Shown here: one piece after another, positions 26,662-33,228 of the stretch
Position numbering within the stretch: position 1 is the first letter of the stretch
Layout: each line of letters starts with the position of its first letter
Assembly (NCBI GenBank): GCA_027681045.1
Contig: JAQDCK010000011.1
Span: 1-43,695 of the forward strand
Reading direction: 5' to 3'
From: Lactobacillaceae bacterium AF64-9pH9TA
Lineage (GTDB): Bacteria; Bacillota; Bacilli; Lactobacillales; Lactobacillaceae
DNA length: 43,695 bases
Made by a program: the position numbers and the translations under genes
The notes under the pieces: generated by a model
What the model saw: only the letters and a program-made list of their open reading frames with translations
Database searches by the model: none
What the model was told of the DNA's origin: nothing

Positions 26662-26685
26662 AAATCGTTCCTGCTTTTTTACAAT
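26657..26685 (+). promoter_or_regulatory. Predicted promoter of the YfcC-type carrier
   Basis: TTGCAA (26657-26662), 17 nt, TACAAT (26680-26685). The predicted start near 26692 leaves about 38 nt before the ATG at 26730. Confidence 0.55.
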
Positions 26686-26729
26686 TAATTATGTAAGGAA
26701 AGCAAAAGCAAACAAGGAGGATGATTTTG

Positions 26730-28274
26730 ATGCTTTTTCATCGCAGTGGGAGCAAGAAACGCAAGCATGAATTCCCGACCGCTTATTCGGTCATCATTAT
26801 CGTTTTGGTGCTCGTCCAGCTTTTAACCTTTTTCATCCCGGCCGGCAACTATGCCACGGTCTCCTATGACCAGTCGGCCAAGGATTTTGCCATCACTATG
26901 CCATCCGGCAAGGTCAAGCATGAACCGGCAACGCAGAAGACCCTTAACCGCTATAAGGTCAAGATCGATGCCGAGAAATTAATCGACGGCACCATCTACA
27001 AACCGGTGGCGATTCCAGATTCTTACCAGAGAGTTAATGTCAAGAAGCCTAATTTCCGGGAAGCTGTCATTCAGTTTTTGACTTCCCAGGTGCAGGGGAT
27101 TGCCGACTCAATCGACATTATCACCTTTATCTTGATCCTCGGGGGGATCATCGGGGTTGTCTACGCCAACGGGGCCATCAACTCGGGGATGCAGGCCCTG
27201 TCTGAACATATCAAGGGCAAGCAGATTCTCTTGATCATCATCGTTATGGGCCTGATCGCCCTGGGCGGGACCACTTTTGGCCTGGCTGAAGAAACCATGG
27301 CCTTCTACCCAATGCTGATTCCGGTCTTCTTGGAGGCCGGCTATGACACGATGACCGTGGTCGCCACCATCTTCCTGGGCACCACTTTAGGGACTTTGGG
27401 TTCAACCATCAACCCCTTCTCAACGGTTATTGCTTCAAACACGGCGGGGGTCAACTTCGCCCGGGCCCTGCCTTTGAGAATCATCATGCTCCTGGTTTCC
27501 CTGGGGGCCGGGATGCTCTACACCATCATCTATGCTGAAAAAGTCCGCAAGGATCCAAGCAAGTCCCTGGTCTACGACCAATATGAAGAAAACAAGAAAA
27601 AGTTTCTTGCTTTTGACTCACAAGAAGACAAGGGCGACTTCACCTGGCGGCAAAAGCTGACTCTGTTAACCTTCGTGGCTGGCTTTTTGGTCATGATCTG
27701 GGGCGTCCAGAGCCAGGGCTGGTATTTCACGGAAATTGCGGTCGTCTTCCTGGCCGTTTCCTACCTTCTCTTCCTGGTTTCCGGTTTAAGTGAACACCGC
27801 TTTATGGAAAGCTTCGTCAATGGCGCGGCTGACCTTTTAGGGGTTGCCTTGACGGTCGGCCTGGCCCGGGCAGTCTCCATCGTGATGGATGAAAGCCACA
27901 CCAGCGACACCATCATGTACTTCTTCAGCAAGCAAATCACTGGCATGAACAAGCTGGCCTTCGTCTGGGTCCTCTTCTTGATCTACATCGTCCTCGGCTT
28001 CTTTATCCAGTCTTCCTCTGGCCTGGCTGTTCTGTCCATGCCAATCATGGCTCCGCTGGCCAACATCGTCGGCGTCGACCGGGCCAGCGTGATCGATGCC
28101 TACAACTGGGGGCAGGGCTACATCGGCTTGATCGCTCCAGTCGGCTTGATCTTGATGTCCCTGGCCATGGTCAACATCAGTTTTGACCGCTGGTTTAAGT
28201 TCATCTGGAAGCAGTTGGTCATTCAGTTCGTGATCTGTCTGATCTTCCTGGGAATCGGCCTCCTGGTCTACTAA
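26730..28274 (+). CDS. YfcC-family membrane transporter (DcuC/ArcD-like superfamily)
   Basis: A 514-aa integral membrane protein with about 12 hydrophobic segments and an extracytoplasmic loop after the first (FIPAGNYATVSYD onward). Motifs such as LILGGIIGVVYANGAINSG, GGTTFGLAEETMAFYP, GTTLGTLGSTINPFSTVIAS and LGFFIQSSSGLAVLSMPIM place it in the YfcC group of the C4-dicarboxylate/arginine-ornithine carrier superfamily. Substrates of this group are uncertain; amino acids, dipeptides or dicarboxylates are all possible. I start it at the ATG at 26730, since AAGGAGG ends 9 nt upstream; the ATG at 26721 abuts that SD. The cre-like site points to control by sugar supply. It is a single-gene unit with its own terminator. 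Confidence 0.88.
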   Translation: MLFHRSGSKKRKHEFPTAYSVIIIVLVLVQLLTFFIPAGNYATVSYDQSAKDFAITMPSGKVKHEPATQKTLNRYKVKIDAEKLIDGTIYKPVAIPDSYQRVNVKKPNFREAVIQFLTSQVQGIADSIDIITFILILGGIIGVVYANGAINSGMQALSEHIKGKQILLIIIVMGLIALGGTTFGLAEETMAFYPMLIPVFLEAGYDTMTVVATIFLGTTLGTLGSTINPFSTVIASNTAGVNFARALPLRIIMLLVSLGAGMLYTIIYAEKVRKDPSKSLVYDQYEENKKKFLAFDSQEDKGDFTWRQKLTLLTFVAGFLVMIWGVQSQGWYFTEIAVVFLAVSYLLFLVSGLSEHRFMESFVNGAADLLGVALTVGLARAVSIVMDESHTSDTIMYFFSKQITGMNKLAFVWVLFLIYIVLGFFIQSSSGLAVLSMPIMAPLANIVGVDRASVIDAYNWGQGYIGLIAPVGLILMSLAMVNISFDRWFKFIWKQLVIQFVICLIFLGIGLLVY

Positions 28275-28299
28275 ACACATTTATCGCTCCTTAAAGAAG

Positions 28300-28334
28300 C
28301 AAGGTAAAGGAAATTCCTTTTACCTTGTTTTTTT
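28300..28334 (+). terminator. Terminator of the YfcC-type gene
   Basis: CAAGGTAAAGGAA and TTCCTTTTACCTTG form a long stem with one bulged T, followed by a run of T, 25 nt after the stop. Confidence 0.85.
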
Positions 28335-28572
28335 GCTTAATATTTGTCTTTTTCCACTTTTGCTGTTTCACGCTGTCGCGATTTTTTCAGCTTACTTTTT
28401 TAACGCCCTTTAATTGCTTGGTATATCTAGCTTTGTCGTTAATTTACTGTATTTAATAGCCTTGGTGCACAAATCCTTTTTGACCATCTTTTAAGAGCAA
28501 AAGCTTGTTATTAAGGGATTATGCTCCTTTGACTTGTAACCGGTTAAAATAGCTTTTTAGTTTCACGGGATT
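28335..28572. other. Gene-free AT-rich spacer
   Basis: No open reading frame with an SD, RNA signature or clear repeat is seen on either strand between the YfcC terminator and the Nudix promoter. It may hold long untranslated or decayed sequence. Confidence 0.5.
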
Positions 28573-28601
28573 ATGACAAAAAGACTTTTTCCTGGTAAAA
28601 T
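28573..28601 (+). promoter_or_regulatory. Predicted promoter of the first Nudix gene
   Basis: ATGACA (28573-28578), 17 nt, TAAAAT (28596-28601). Transcription would start near 28608, 27 nt before the ATG at 28635. Confidence 0.55.
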
Positions 28602-28634
28602 CGCCCTAAAAGCGTTGAAAATTCGAGGTAAATT

Positions 28635-29186
28635 ATGGAAATTCTTGATATTGTGGATAAAGAGGGCCGGCCTACCGGGCAGACCATTGAGCGCAGTGAA
28701 GCCCACCGGATTGGGGCCTGGCACCGCTGCGCCTCAGTTTGGATCATCCGGCAAAAAGCCGGCAAGTGGCAAGTCCTCCTGCAGAAAAGGTCAGCTAATA
28801 AGGACTCCTACCCAGGCTGCTTTGATACCTCTTCAGCTGGCCACATTGATGCCGGAGACGAGCCTCTGGAAACGATCATCAGAGAGCTGGAAGAAGAACT
28901 GGGCATCAAGAGCCAGGCGGCCGACTTTACCTTTATCGGTACCTTCCACAACTGCTACGACGAAGTCTTCCACCAGGCAGAATTCAAAAACCGGGAAGTA
29001 TCCTTTGTTCACGTTTACTCTAAACCGGTTGACGAAAAGAAATTAGTCTTGCAGGAAGAAGAAGTTTCAGCTGCTTCTTGGTTTGACCTGGATGAAGTCT
29101 GGGAAAAGTCTTTGGCCAAAGACCCAGCCTTCTGCACCCCGGTGGGCGGATTAAAGCTTTTGCGGGAATACCTGCAAAAACTATAG
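28635..29186 (+). CDS. Nudix hydrolase, IDI-like subgroup
   Basis: A 183-aa cytoplasmic Nudix protein. The Nudix box reads SAGHIDAGDEPLETIIRELE then EELGI (about residues 70-94), with Asp where the consensus GX5E has Glu. The surrounding pattern (EAHRIGAWHRCASVWII, LQKRSANKDSYPG, PVGGLKLLREYL) resembles the YfcD/isopentenyl-isomerase-like branch. The window already has a type 2 isomerase, so a true type I isomerase is unlikely; hydrolysis of a nucleoside diphosphate derivative is more probable. SD GAGG lies 6 nt upstream of the ATG. Own promoter and shared terminator. Confidence 0.88.
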   Translation: MEILDIVDKEGRPTGQTIERSEAHRIGAWHRCASVWIIRQKAGKWQVLLQKRSANKDSYPGCFDTSSAGHIDAGDEPLETIIRELEEELGIKSQAADFTFIGTFHNCYDEVFHQAEFKNREVSFVHVYSKPVDEKKLVLQEEEVSAASWFDLDEVWEKSLAKDPAFCTPVGGLKLLREYLQKL

Positions 29187-29223
29187 ACGATAGAAAAGAA
29201 GAAAGAAAAGAAAGAGAAAAAAG

Positions 29224-29253
29224 AAAAACTAGCTGATTTTTCAGCTAGTTTTT
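29224..29253. terminator. Bidirectional terminator between Nudix and GH18-like lipoprotein genes
   Basis: AAAAACTAGCTGA-TTTT-TCAGCTAGTTTTT, a perfect 13-bp stem, ends both the plus-strand Nudix gene and the minus-strand lipoprotein gene. Confidence 0.9.
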
Positions 29254-29268
29254 CTTTGCTATCTCAGT

Positions 29269-30297
29269 TTATTCCATCCGCCAAATGCTGATGCCAACCT
29301 TTTTCCCGCTGGCCTTGTCCAGGGTCTTGGACCAGAGCTGCAGGGTTGTTTGGTCAGCGTACCAGACGGTGTGGCTGCCATATTTGAAGTAAAGAGCACC
29401 ACTCTTTTTGTCACGGACGGCCTTGGCCTTGTATTTCTTCTTAATTTTCAGAGCTTCAGGACCCGTCACGGAAGTCACTTCATCCCCATTAAAGTTAAAG
29501 CCCCCATTTGACAAGGCATAAGAAATATTGCCTAAGCTGGAGAAGTCCTTAACTGTCTTCTTCAAGAACTTGTAGTCAGCCTTGGGTCCGGGATTTGTCC
29601 CATAGCCATAAAGGTTGTAGCACATCACGACATATTCCGGTCCCTTAGGGAAGTTGATTTTGCTTACCGGCGTTGACGGCTCAAGCACGATCCGCAAATC
29701 CAGGCCTGCCTTCTTAGTGCGGACATAGAGGGCTTTTTCAAAGACTAAAAACTTCTTCCAAAGGCTGAGATTGTCCCGGATCTGCTCATAGTCGATTTCC
29801 ACCCCGGTAAAATTGTACTTCTTGGCCAGAGCTACGACTTCCTTAGCATGCTTGTCCGCGTTTGCCTTGCTGGACAAGAGGGTCTCCAAAAGTTCGGTGC
29901 TCTTGTCCGCTGTCCGGGTGTCGTTGACTACGGTCATGTAGCGCTTGATCTTGCTGGTTTTGGCCGTAGTTCGCATTTCCTTATCCAGCTTCTTGCTGCC
30001 ATCTGCTAAAAAAAGTTCGTAGTTCTTGTTTTCATCGTAAAAAGCCGCGAAGGTCCCGACGGCGTCGATGTTCTGGCTTTCCTTTTGAATGGTCTGCCAA
30101 GGCTTGTCCACGTCCCAGTAGACCGTCCAGGCAAACAAATCCCGGCCCTGGCTGAGTTTTGCCAAATCCCCGCTTGCCTTCTGGCTGGTCTTGGTCTCAG
30201 TTTTCGTCTCAGTCTGCTTGACCTTTTGCCCCTGGCTGCATCCCCCGACTAACAGAACCAGGGCCACAATACTCAAAAATTTGCTGATTTTCCTCAT
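29269..30297 (-). CDS. Lipoprotein with glycoside hydrolase family 18-like domain
   Basis: A 342-aa secreted, lipid-anchored protein. The signal peptide MRKISKFLSIVALVLLVGGC ends at a lipobox cysteine, followed by a low-complexity linker of KQTETKTETKTSQK. The remaining domain resembles GH18/YaaH-like barrels: FAWTVYWDVDKPW, MTVVNDTRTADKS, and YNFTGVEIDYEQI, in which the DxE end of the catalytic DxxDxDxE motif is kept while the first Asp is replaced. YVVMCYNLYGYGTNPGPKAD matches the MxYD/N region. A role in cleaving or binding wall glycans is plausible but unproven. The ATG at 30297 has GGAG five nt upstream; the longer frame starting at 30357 would bury the signal peptide. Divergent from the second Nudix gene. 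Confidence 0.82.
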   Translation of the reverse strand: MRKISKFLSIVALVLLVGGCSQGQKVKQTETKTETKTSQKASGDLAKLSQGRDLFAWTVYWDVDKPWQTIQKESQNIDAVGTFAAFYDENKNYELFLADGSKKLDKEMRTTAKTSKIKRYMTVVNDTRTADKSTELLETLLSSKANADKHAKEVVALAKKYNFTGVEIDYEQIRDNLSLWKKFLVFEKALYVRTKKAGLDLRIVLEPSTPVSKINFPKGPEYVVMCYNLYGYGTNPGPKADYKFLKKTVKDFSSLGNISYALSNGGFNFNGDEVTSVTGPEALKIKKKYKAKAVRDKKSGALYFKYGSHTVWYADQTTLQLWSKTLDKASGKKVGISIWRME

Positions 30298-30351
30298 GAC
30301 TGCTCCATTCTTATCGTACAATAAAGGTGATACAAGGAGGACTGACACTTT

Positions 30352-31008
30352 ATGCAAGAACCAAAAATTTCACCTGAACAGAGCAAGACTCTTGCCACTA
30401 CAAAATACGTCAAGCTCTACGACCTAGCTTATGAAAACGGGGTCCACTACTATGATGCTTCAAGGCGGGACAAAGACCAGCTCTTTGCCTTCAAGCAGGA
30501 TCCAGAGCTGGGAAGCGCCCTGCCCGATGCCGTCTGCGCGGTCATCATCGTTAAGGAAGCCGGTCAGGAAGACAAGCTCCTGCTCTTTTACGAGTACCGG
30601 TACCCGGCTGGCAGCTACCTGCTCGGCCTGCCGGCAGGCTTGATTGACCCGGCTGACCTGGCCAGCCCGGATCCAATCAAAACAGCTATGATCCGTGAAA
30701 TCAAGGAAGAAACCGGACTCAGCATCGGCAAAAAGGACACGGTTGAAGTCATAAACCCCCTGGTCTTCACAGCTTCCGGCTTCAGCGACGAAAGCAACGC
30801 TATTGTCAAAGTCGTCATCCACGTCGATGACTTGTCCGCCCTTAACCACAAAGGAGCTGAAGGCACCGAGGTTTTTGGTGACTTCAAATTAGTTGACAAG
30901 GAAGAGGCCCGCAGCCTACTCAAGGAAGGCAGAGACGACTATGGCCACTACCTACCCCTGGTTGCCTGGGCAGCCCTGTGCTACTTTGTCAGTGACCTCT
31001 GGAAATAA
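30352..31008 (+). CDS. Nudix hydrolase, ADP-ribose pyrophosphatase-like
   Basis: A 218-aa protein. The Nudix region is GLPAGLIDPADLASPDPIKT then AMIREIKEETGLS (about residues 94-126): REIKEETG is intact and an insertion lengthens the segment before it. The preceding LLLFYEYRYPAGSYLLGLPAG resembles the YRxPxG region of ADP-sugar pyrophosphatases, and EEARSLLKEG near the C-terminus also fits. Hydrolysis of ADP-ribose or another nucleotide sugar is the likely reaction. SD AAGGAGG lies upstream of the ATG at 30352, within 55 nt of the divergent lipoprotein start, so the two promoters must overlap. Confidence 0.85.
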   Translation: MQEPKISPEQSKTLATTKYVKLYDLAYENGVHYYDASRRDKDQLFAFKQDPELGSALPDAVCAVIIVKEAGQEDKLLLFYEYRYPAGSYLLGLPAGLIDPADLASPDPIKTAMIREIKEETGLSIGKKDTVEVINPLVFTASGFSDESNAIVKVVIHVDDLSALNHKGAEGTEVFGDFKLVDKEEARSLLKEGRDDYGHYLPLVAWAALCYFVSDLWK

Positions 31009-31044
31009 TTGTAGCAATCCTTTATTACATAGATATTACAAGAC

Positions 31045-31076
31045 AAAAGCCGCGGCAGAAAATGCCGTGGCTTTTT
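31045..31076 (+). terminator. Terminator of the second Nudix gene
   Basis: AAAAGCCGCGGCA and TGCCGTGGCTTTTT form a stem with one G-T pair and a T run, 37 nt after the stop. Confidence 0.85.
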
Positions 31077-31118
31077 AGCGTAGTTGTATTTTTGAAGAAG
31101 AGTTTATTAATCAGTTAG

Positions 31119-31232
31119 CTATGCCGTCAGCCCCAATAATGCCGTGGCGATGATGCCAAGTACAATAAAGGCGATAATGCTCCAATAAGTTAGCTTGGGC
31201 TTGTCCGGCTTGCAAAAGACGTAGCGTGCCAT
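31119..31232 (-). CDS. Small membrane protein, 37 aa
   Basis: A short reading frame in the gap between the Nudix and ABC-F genes. It begins MARYVFCKPDKPKLTYW and continues with one hydrophobic helix (SIIAFIVLGIIATALLGL) to a TAG at 31119. On its strand a purine-rich GGGGGCGGAAAAGG precedes the ATG. A basic N-terminus followed by a single helix is the usual plan of small membrane proteins, which may modulate a larger partner. No family is recognised and no terminator separates it from the ABC-F gene 96 nt upstream, so it may be its downstream co-transcribed gene. Supported only by SD, length and composition. Confidence 0.55.
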   Translation of the reverse strand: MARYVFCKPDKPKLTYWSIIAFIVLGIIATALLGLTA

Positions 31233-31327
31233 CCTTTTCCGCCCCCTTTAGTTAACAGATTAAACTAAGGAAGTAAAATCGAGTAAAAGGCTATCATTAA
31301 TTTTATGTAAATTTTAGAGCAGGATGG

Positions 31328-32830
31328 CTATTTATGCAAGCTGACTCTTCCTTTGGCGACTGCCTCAATAAAGGCCTGGTCGTGGTCAACCAGGAGCATA
31401 GCCGGCTGCTCTTTTTTCAGCAGCTTGATCAGCTGGTCCTGGTTGAAAAGGTCCAGGTAGTTGGCCGGTTCATCCCAAAGGTAGAGGCTGGCTTCCTCAG
31501 TCAGGGACTTGGCCAGGGCCACCCGCTTCTTTTGCCCCTGGCTCATCTCCTCAATCTTTTGCTTAAAGGCTTCCCGCTCCAGGCCTAATTTTTTCAACTG
31601 GTTTAAAAAGTTTTCATAGTCCAGGTCATGCTCTTTGGCAAAAGCCGGCAGATAGCCCCGGTAAGCCGACAAATCTTGGGGCAGGTAACTGATTTTAAGC
31701 CCCGTCTGCAAGTCCCAGTCCCCCTGGCAGGTAAAATTCTTATTGCCCAAGAGCCAGGCCAAAAAGCTGCTCTTGCCGCTGCCATTTGGCCCGGTCAAAG
31801 CCACAATGCCGCGGCTGGCGATTGCTAAATTCAGCCCTTGAAACAAGGTCCTGCCGGCAATCTCTAAGCTAAGATTCCGGCCGGTAAAAAGGGTCTGGTG
31901 GTAATCGGCTTTAAAATTCAAGTTTAATGCCGGAGCCTCTTCAATATTGGACAAAAGGCCCTGCTTAGCTGCCTCTTCTTTTTTCTGCCGGCGGGCCACA
32001 TTTTTAGCCCGCTTCATCACTTTGGCCGCCCGCTTACTCAAAAAGCCCTTGTCCAAGAGCTCTGCCTTGCGGTCAGGCTTGATTTTCCCTTTGGCGTGGA
32101 TGCTGCTCTCTGCCTTATGGGCATTGGCCGCCAGCTGCTTTTGACTTTTTTCCAGGCTCTTGATCTCCCGGCGCAGCTGCTGGTCTTTCTCTTGATTAGT
32201 CTGGTCGCGCTGCTTTTTGGTCGCCTGGTAGCCGGTAAAATCATCCCGGTATAGGTGAATTTCTCCGTTTTCCAAGGCCAGGACATGATCGCTGACTTCT
32301 GCTAAAAAAGTCCGGTCGTGGCTGACCACGATGTAGCCGGTCTTGGATTTTTTCAGATACTCAGCTACTTCCTGGCGGCTGGCACCGTCTAGGTGGTTGG
32401 TCGGTTCATCCAGCAAGGGGAAAACGCCATCTTGACTAAAGGCCAGGGCTAAAAGCAGCTTGCTCTGCTCTCCCCCGCTGAGCTGGCCAAAGGGCTGGTA
32501 GAGCAAGTCCGGACTCAAGTTCAACCGGTTCATTTCTTTTTCCAGGCGCCAGAGTTCAAAAGTTGCTTCATCCTGCAGGCTGAAGTAAGCCGCCTCATCT
32601 TTTGGCAAAAAGCGGGGGTAGTAGGTAAAATTCAAAGGAGACTTGACTGCCCGCCGGTCGCCCAATTGCCCGGCCAAAAGACGGAGAAAGGTCGTCTTGC
32701 CCCGGCCATTTCGGCCAACCAGGGCCAGTTTCCAGCTGGAATCCAGGTCCAAAGAGAGGTCGGTAAAGATTGCTTCTGCCTGGCTGGGGTAAGTGTAGGA
32801 AAGGTGCGTAATCTGAATTGCTGTCATCAT
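31328..32830 (-). CDS. ABC-F ribosome-protection ATPase (Lsa/Msr-type)
   Basis: A 500-aa soluble protein with two ABC domains and no membrane segments. Domain 1: LVGRNGRGKTTF, LSGGEQSKLLLAL, LLDEPTNHLDG. Linker (about residues 210-300): basic, coiled coil, with LLDKGFLSKRAAKVMKRAKN, as in antibiotic-resistance ABC-F proteins. Domain 2: ALTGPNGSGKSSF, MSQGQKKRVALA, LWDEPANYLD. These factors enter the ribosomal E site and free drug-blocked ribosomes. Which drugs cannot be told. The ATG at 32830 follows immediately after the TAA of an upstream leader ORF, with GAGG 5 nt upstream. A leader with a terminator suggests drug-inducible attenuation. Confidence 0.9.
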   Translation of the reverse strand: MMTAIQITHLSYTYPSQAEAIFTDLSLDLDSSWKLALVGRNGRGKTTFLRLLAGQLGDRRAVKSPLNFTYYPRFLPKDEAAYFSLQDEATFELWRLEKEMNRLNLSPDLLYQPFGQLSGGEQSKLLLALAFSQDGVFPLLDEPTNHLDGASRQEVAEYLKKSKTGYIVVSHDRTFLAEVSDHVLALENGEIHLYRDDFTGYQATKKQRDQTNQEKDQQLRREIKSLEKSQKQLAANAHKAESSIHAKGKIKPDRKAELLDKGFLSKRAAKVMKRAKNVARRQKKEEAAKQGLLSNIEEAPALNLNFKADYHQTLFTGRNLSLEIAGRTLFQGLNLAIASRGIVALTGPNGSGKSSFLAWLLGNKNFTCQGDWDLQTGLKISYLPQDLSAYRGYLPAFAKEHDLDYENFLNQLKKLGLEREAFKQKIEEMSQGQKKRVALAKSLTEEASLYLWDEPANYLDLFNQDQLIKLLKKEQPAMLLVDHDQAFIEAVAKGRVSLHK

Positions 32831-32920
32831 TTATACCTCGAAAAGAAAAAAGAGAGTCTGCACCCCTGCAATGAACAGACTCTCCGCGGCAAAAGCAGCG
32901 TCAATCTTGCAAAAGTGCAT
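32831..32920 (-). CDS. Leader ORF 2 of the ABC-F gene, 29 codons
   Basis: On the minus strand AAGGGGG, 5 nt, ATG starts a frame MHFCKIDAAFAAESLFIAGV then QTLFFLFEV, ending at a TAA directly followed by the ATG of the ABC-F gene. It runs straight through the terminator hairpin at 32852-32884, so a ribosome translating it would melt the terminator, and termination of translation would deliver ribosomes to the ABC-F start. Whether the peptide itself matters is unknown. The upstream continuation of this open frame (to 33049) has no SD and overlaps leader ORF 1 in another frame. Confidence 0.55.
   Translation of the reverse strand: MHFCKIDAAFAAESLFIAGVQTLFFLFEV
32852..32884 (-). terminator. Attenuator terminator in the ABC-F leader
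   Basis: GAGAGTCTG, a 15-nt loop and CAGACTCTC, followed by TTTTTTCTTTTC on the minus strand, between the promoter and the ABC-F start at 32830. A terminator in front of a gene that has only this promoter indicates conditional read-through. Confidence 0.85.
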
Positions 32921-32992
32921 AGTAACCCCCTTGACCGCGCAGCAAATAAAGCTGCTTGAATCATGATGGTTGCCTGTGAAAAATGCAAGATT
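32903..32992 (-). repeat. Inverted repeat in the ABC-F leader linking ORF 1 to ORF 2
   Basis: AATCTTGCA (32984-32992, minus strand) and TGCAAGATT (32903-32911) are perfect 9-nt complements. The first arm overlaps the stop codon of leader ORF 1, the second lies within leader ORF 2 and about 19 nt before the terminator stem. A ribosome paused on ORF 1 would cover the first arm and change downstream folding. A shorter hairpin (GCAGC/GCTGC, 32940-32956) lies in the loop. Confidence 0.6.
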
Positions 32993-33002
32993 ACAGACGC
33001 AC
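32991..33002 (-). CDS. Leader ORF 1 of the ABC-F gene: three codons, Met-Arg-Leu, stop
   Basis: GTG CGT CTG TAA on the minus strand, 8 nt downstream of a consensus SD AAGGAGG (33011-33017). It is the first initiation site in the transcript. The sequence fMet-Arg-Leu equals the start of the MRLR element that makes the ErmD leader peptide stall with macrolides and ketolides. Its stop overlaps the inverted repeat at 32984-32992. A three-codon ORF is well below normal gene size, so the evidence is the SD, its place in a leader with a terminator, and the motif. Confidence 0.55.
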   Translation of the reverse strand: MRL

Positions 33003-33039
33003 CGCTTTCGCCTCCTTTTCGCGTAATTATTTGCCTTGT

Positions 33040-33069
33040 ATACTAGCATAATGTGCAGAGAAGAAGCAA
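33040..33069 (-). promoter_or_regulatory. Promoter of the ABC-F leader transcript
   Basis: Minus strand: TTGCTT (33064-33069), 18 nt, TGC-TAGTAT extended -10 (33040-33045). It shares AAAGGCTTGC and TGCTAGTATA with the oppA promoter near 43540. Transcription would begin about 30 nt before leader ORF 1. Confidence 0.6.
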
Positions 33070-33174
33070 GCCTTTTTACTAAAAGTTTTGCTAATATTCT
33101 TATTCTAAGGTTTCTTATTTTATTTTCTATTTATTTTATTATATTTTCCTCTGCTAAAATTTAATTGCTTTTGC

Positions 33175-33203
33175 TTTCCATTTTCCGAAAAAAGTTCTAC
33201 AAT
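33175..33203 (+). promoter_or_regulatory. Predicted promoter of the bile salt hydrolase gene
   Basis: TTTCCA (33175-33180), 17 nt, TACAAT (33198-33203). The SD AGGAGGT follows at 33212 and the ATG at 33229. The -35 is weak. Confidence 0.45.
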
Positions 33204-33228
33204 GACCTTAACAGGAGGTATTTAAATC

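Noticed and set aside
28635..29186. First Nudix protein as a type I isopentenyl diphosphate isomerase
   Set aside because: An intact type 2 enzyme is encoded in the mevalonate operon; the resemblance is to the general IDI-like Nudix branch.
30298..30357. Extended start of the GH18-like lipoprotein
   Set aside because: It would place 20 residues before a clear lipoprotein signal peptide and would overlap the divergent Nudix start.
32921..33049. A 72-codon reading of the ABC-F leader frame beginning at 33049
   Set aside because: The start is upstream of or at the promoter -10 and has no SD; only the last 29 codons have a ribosome site.
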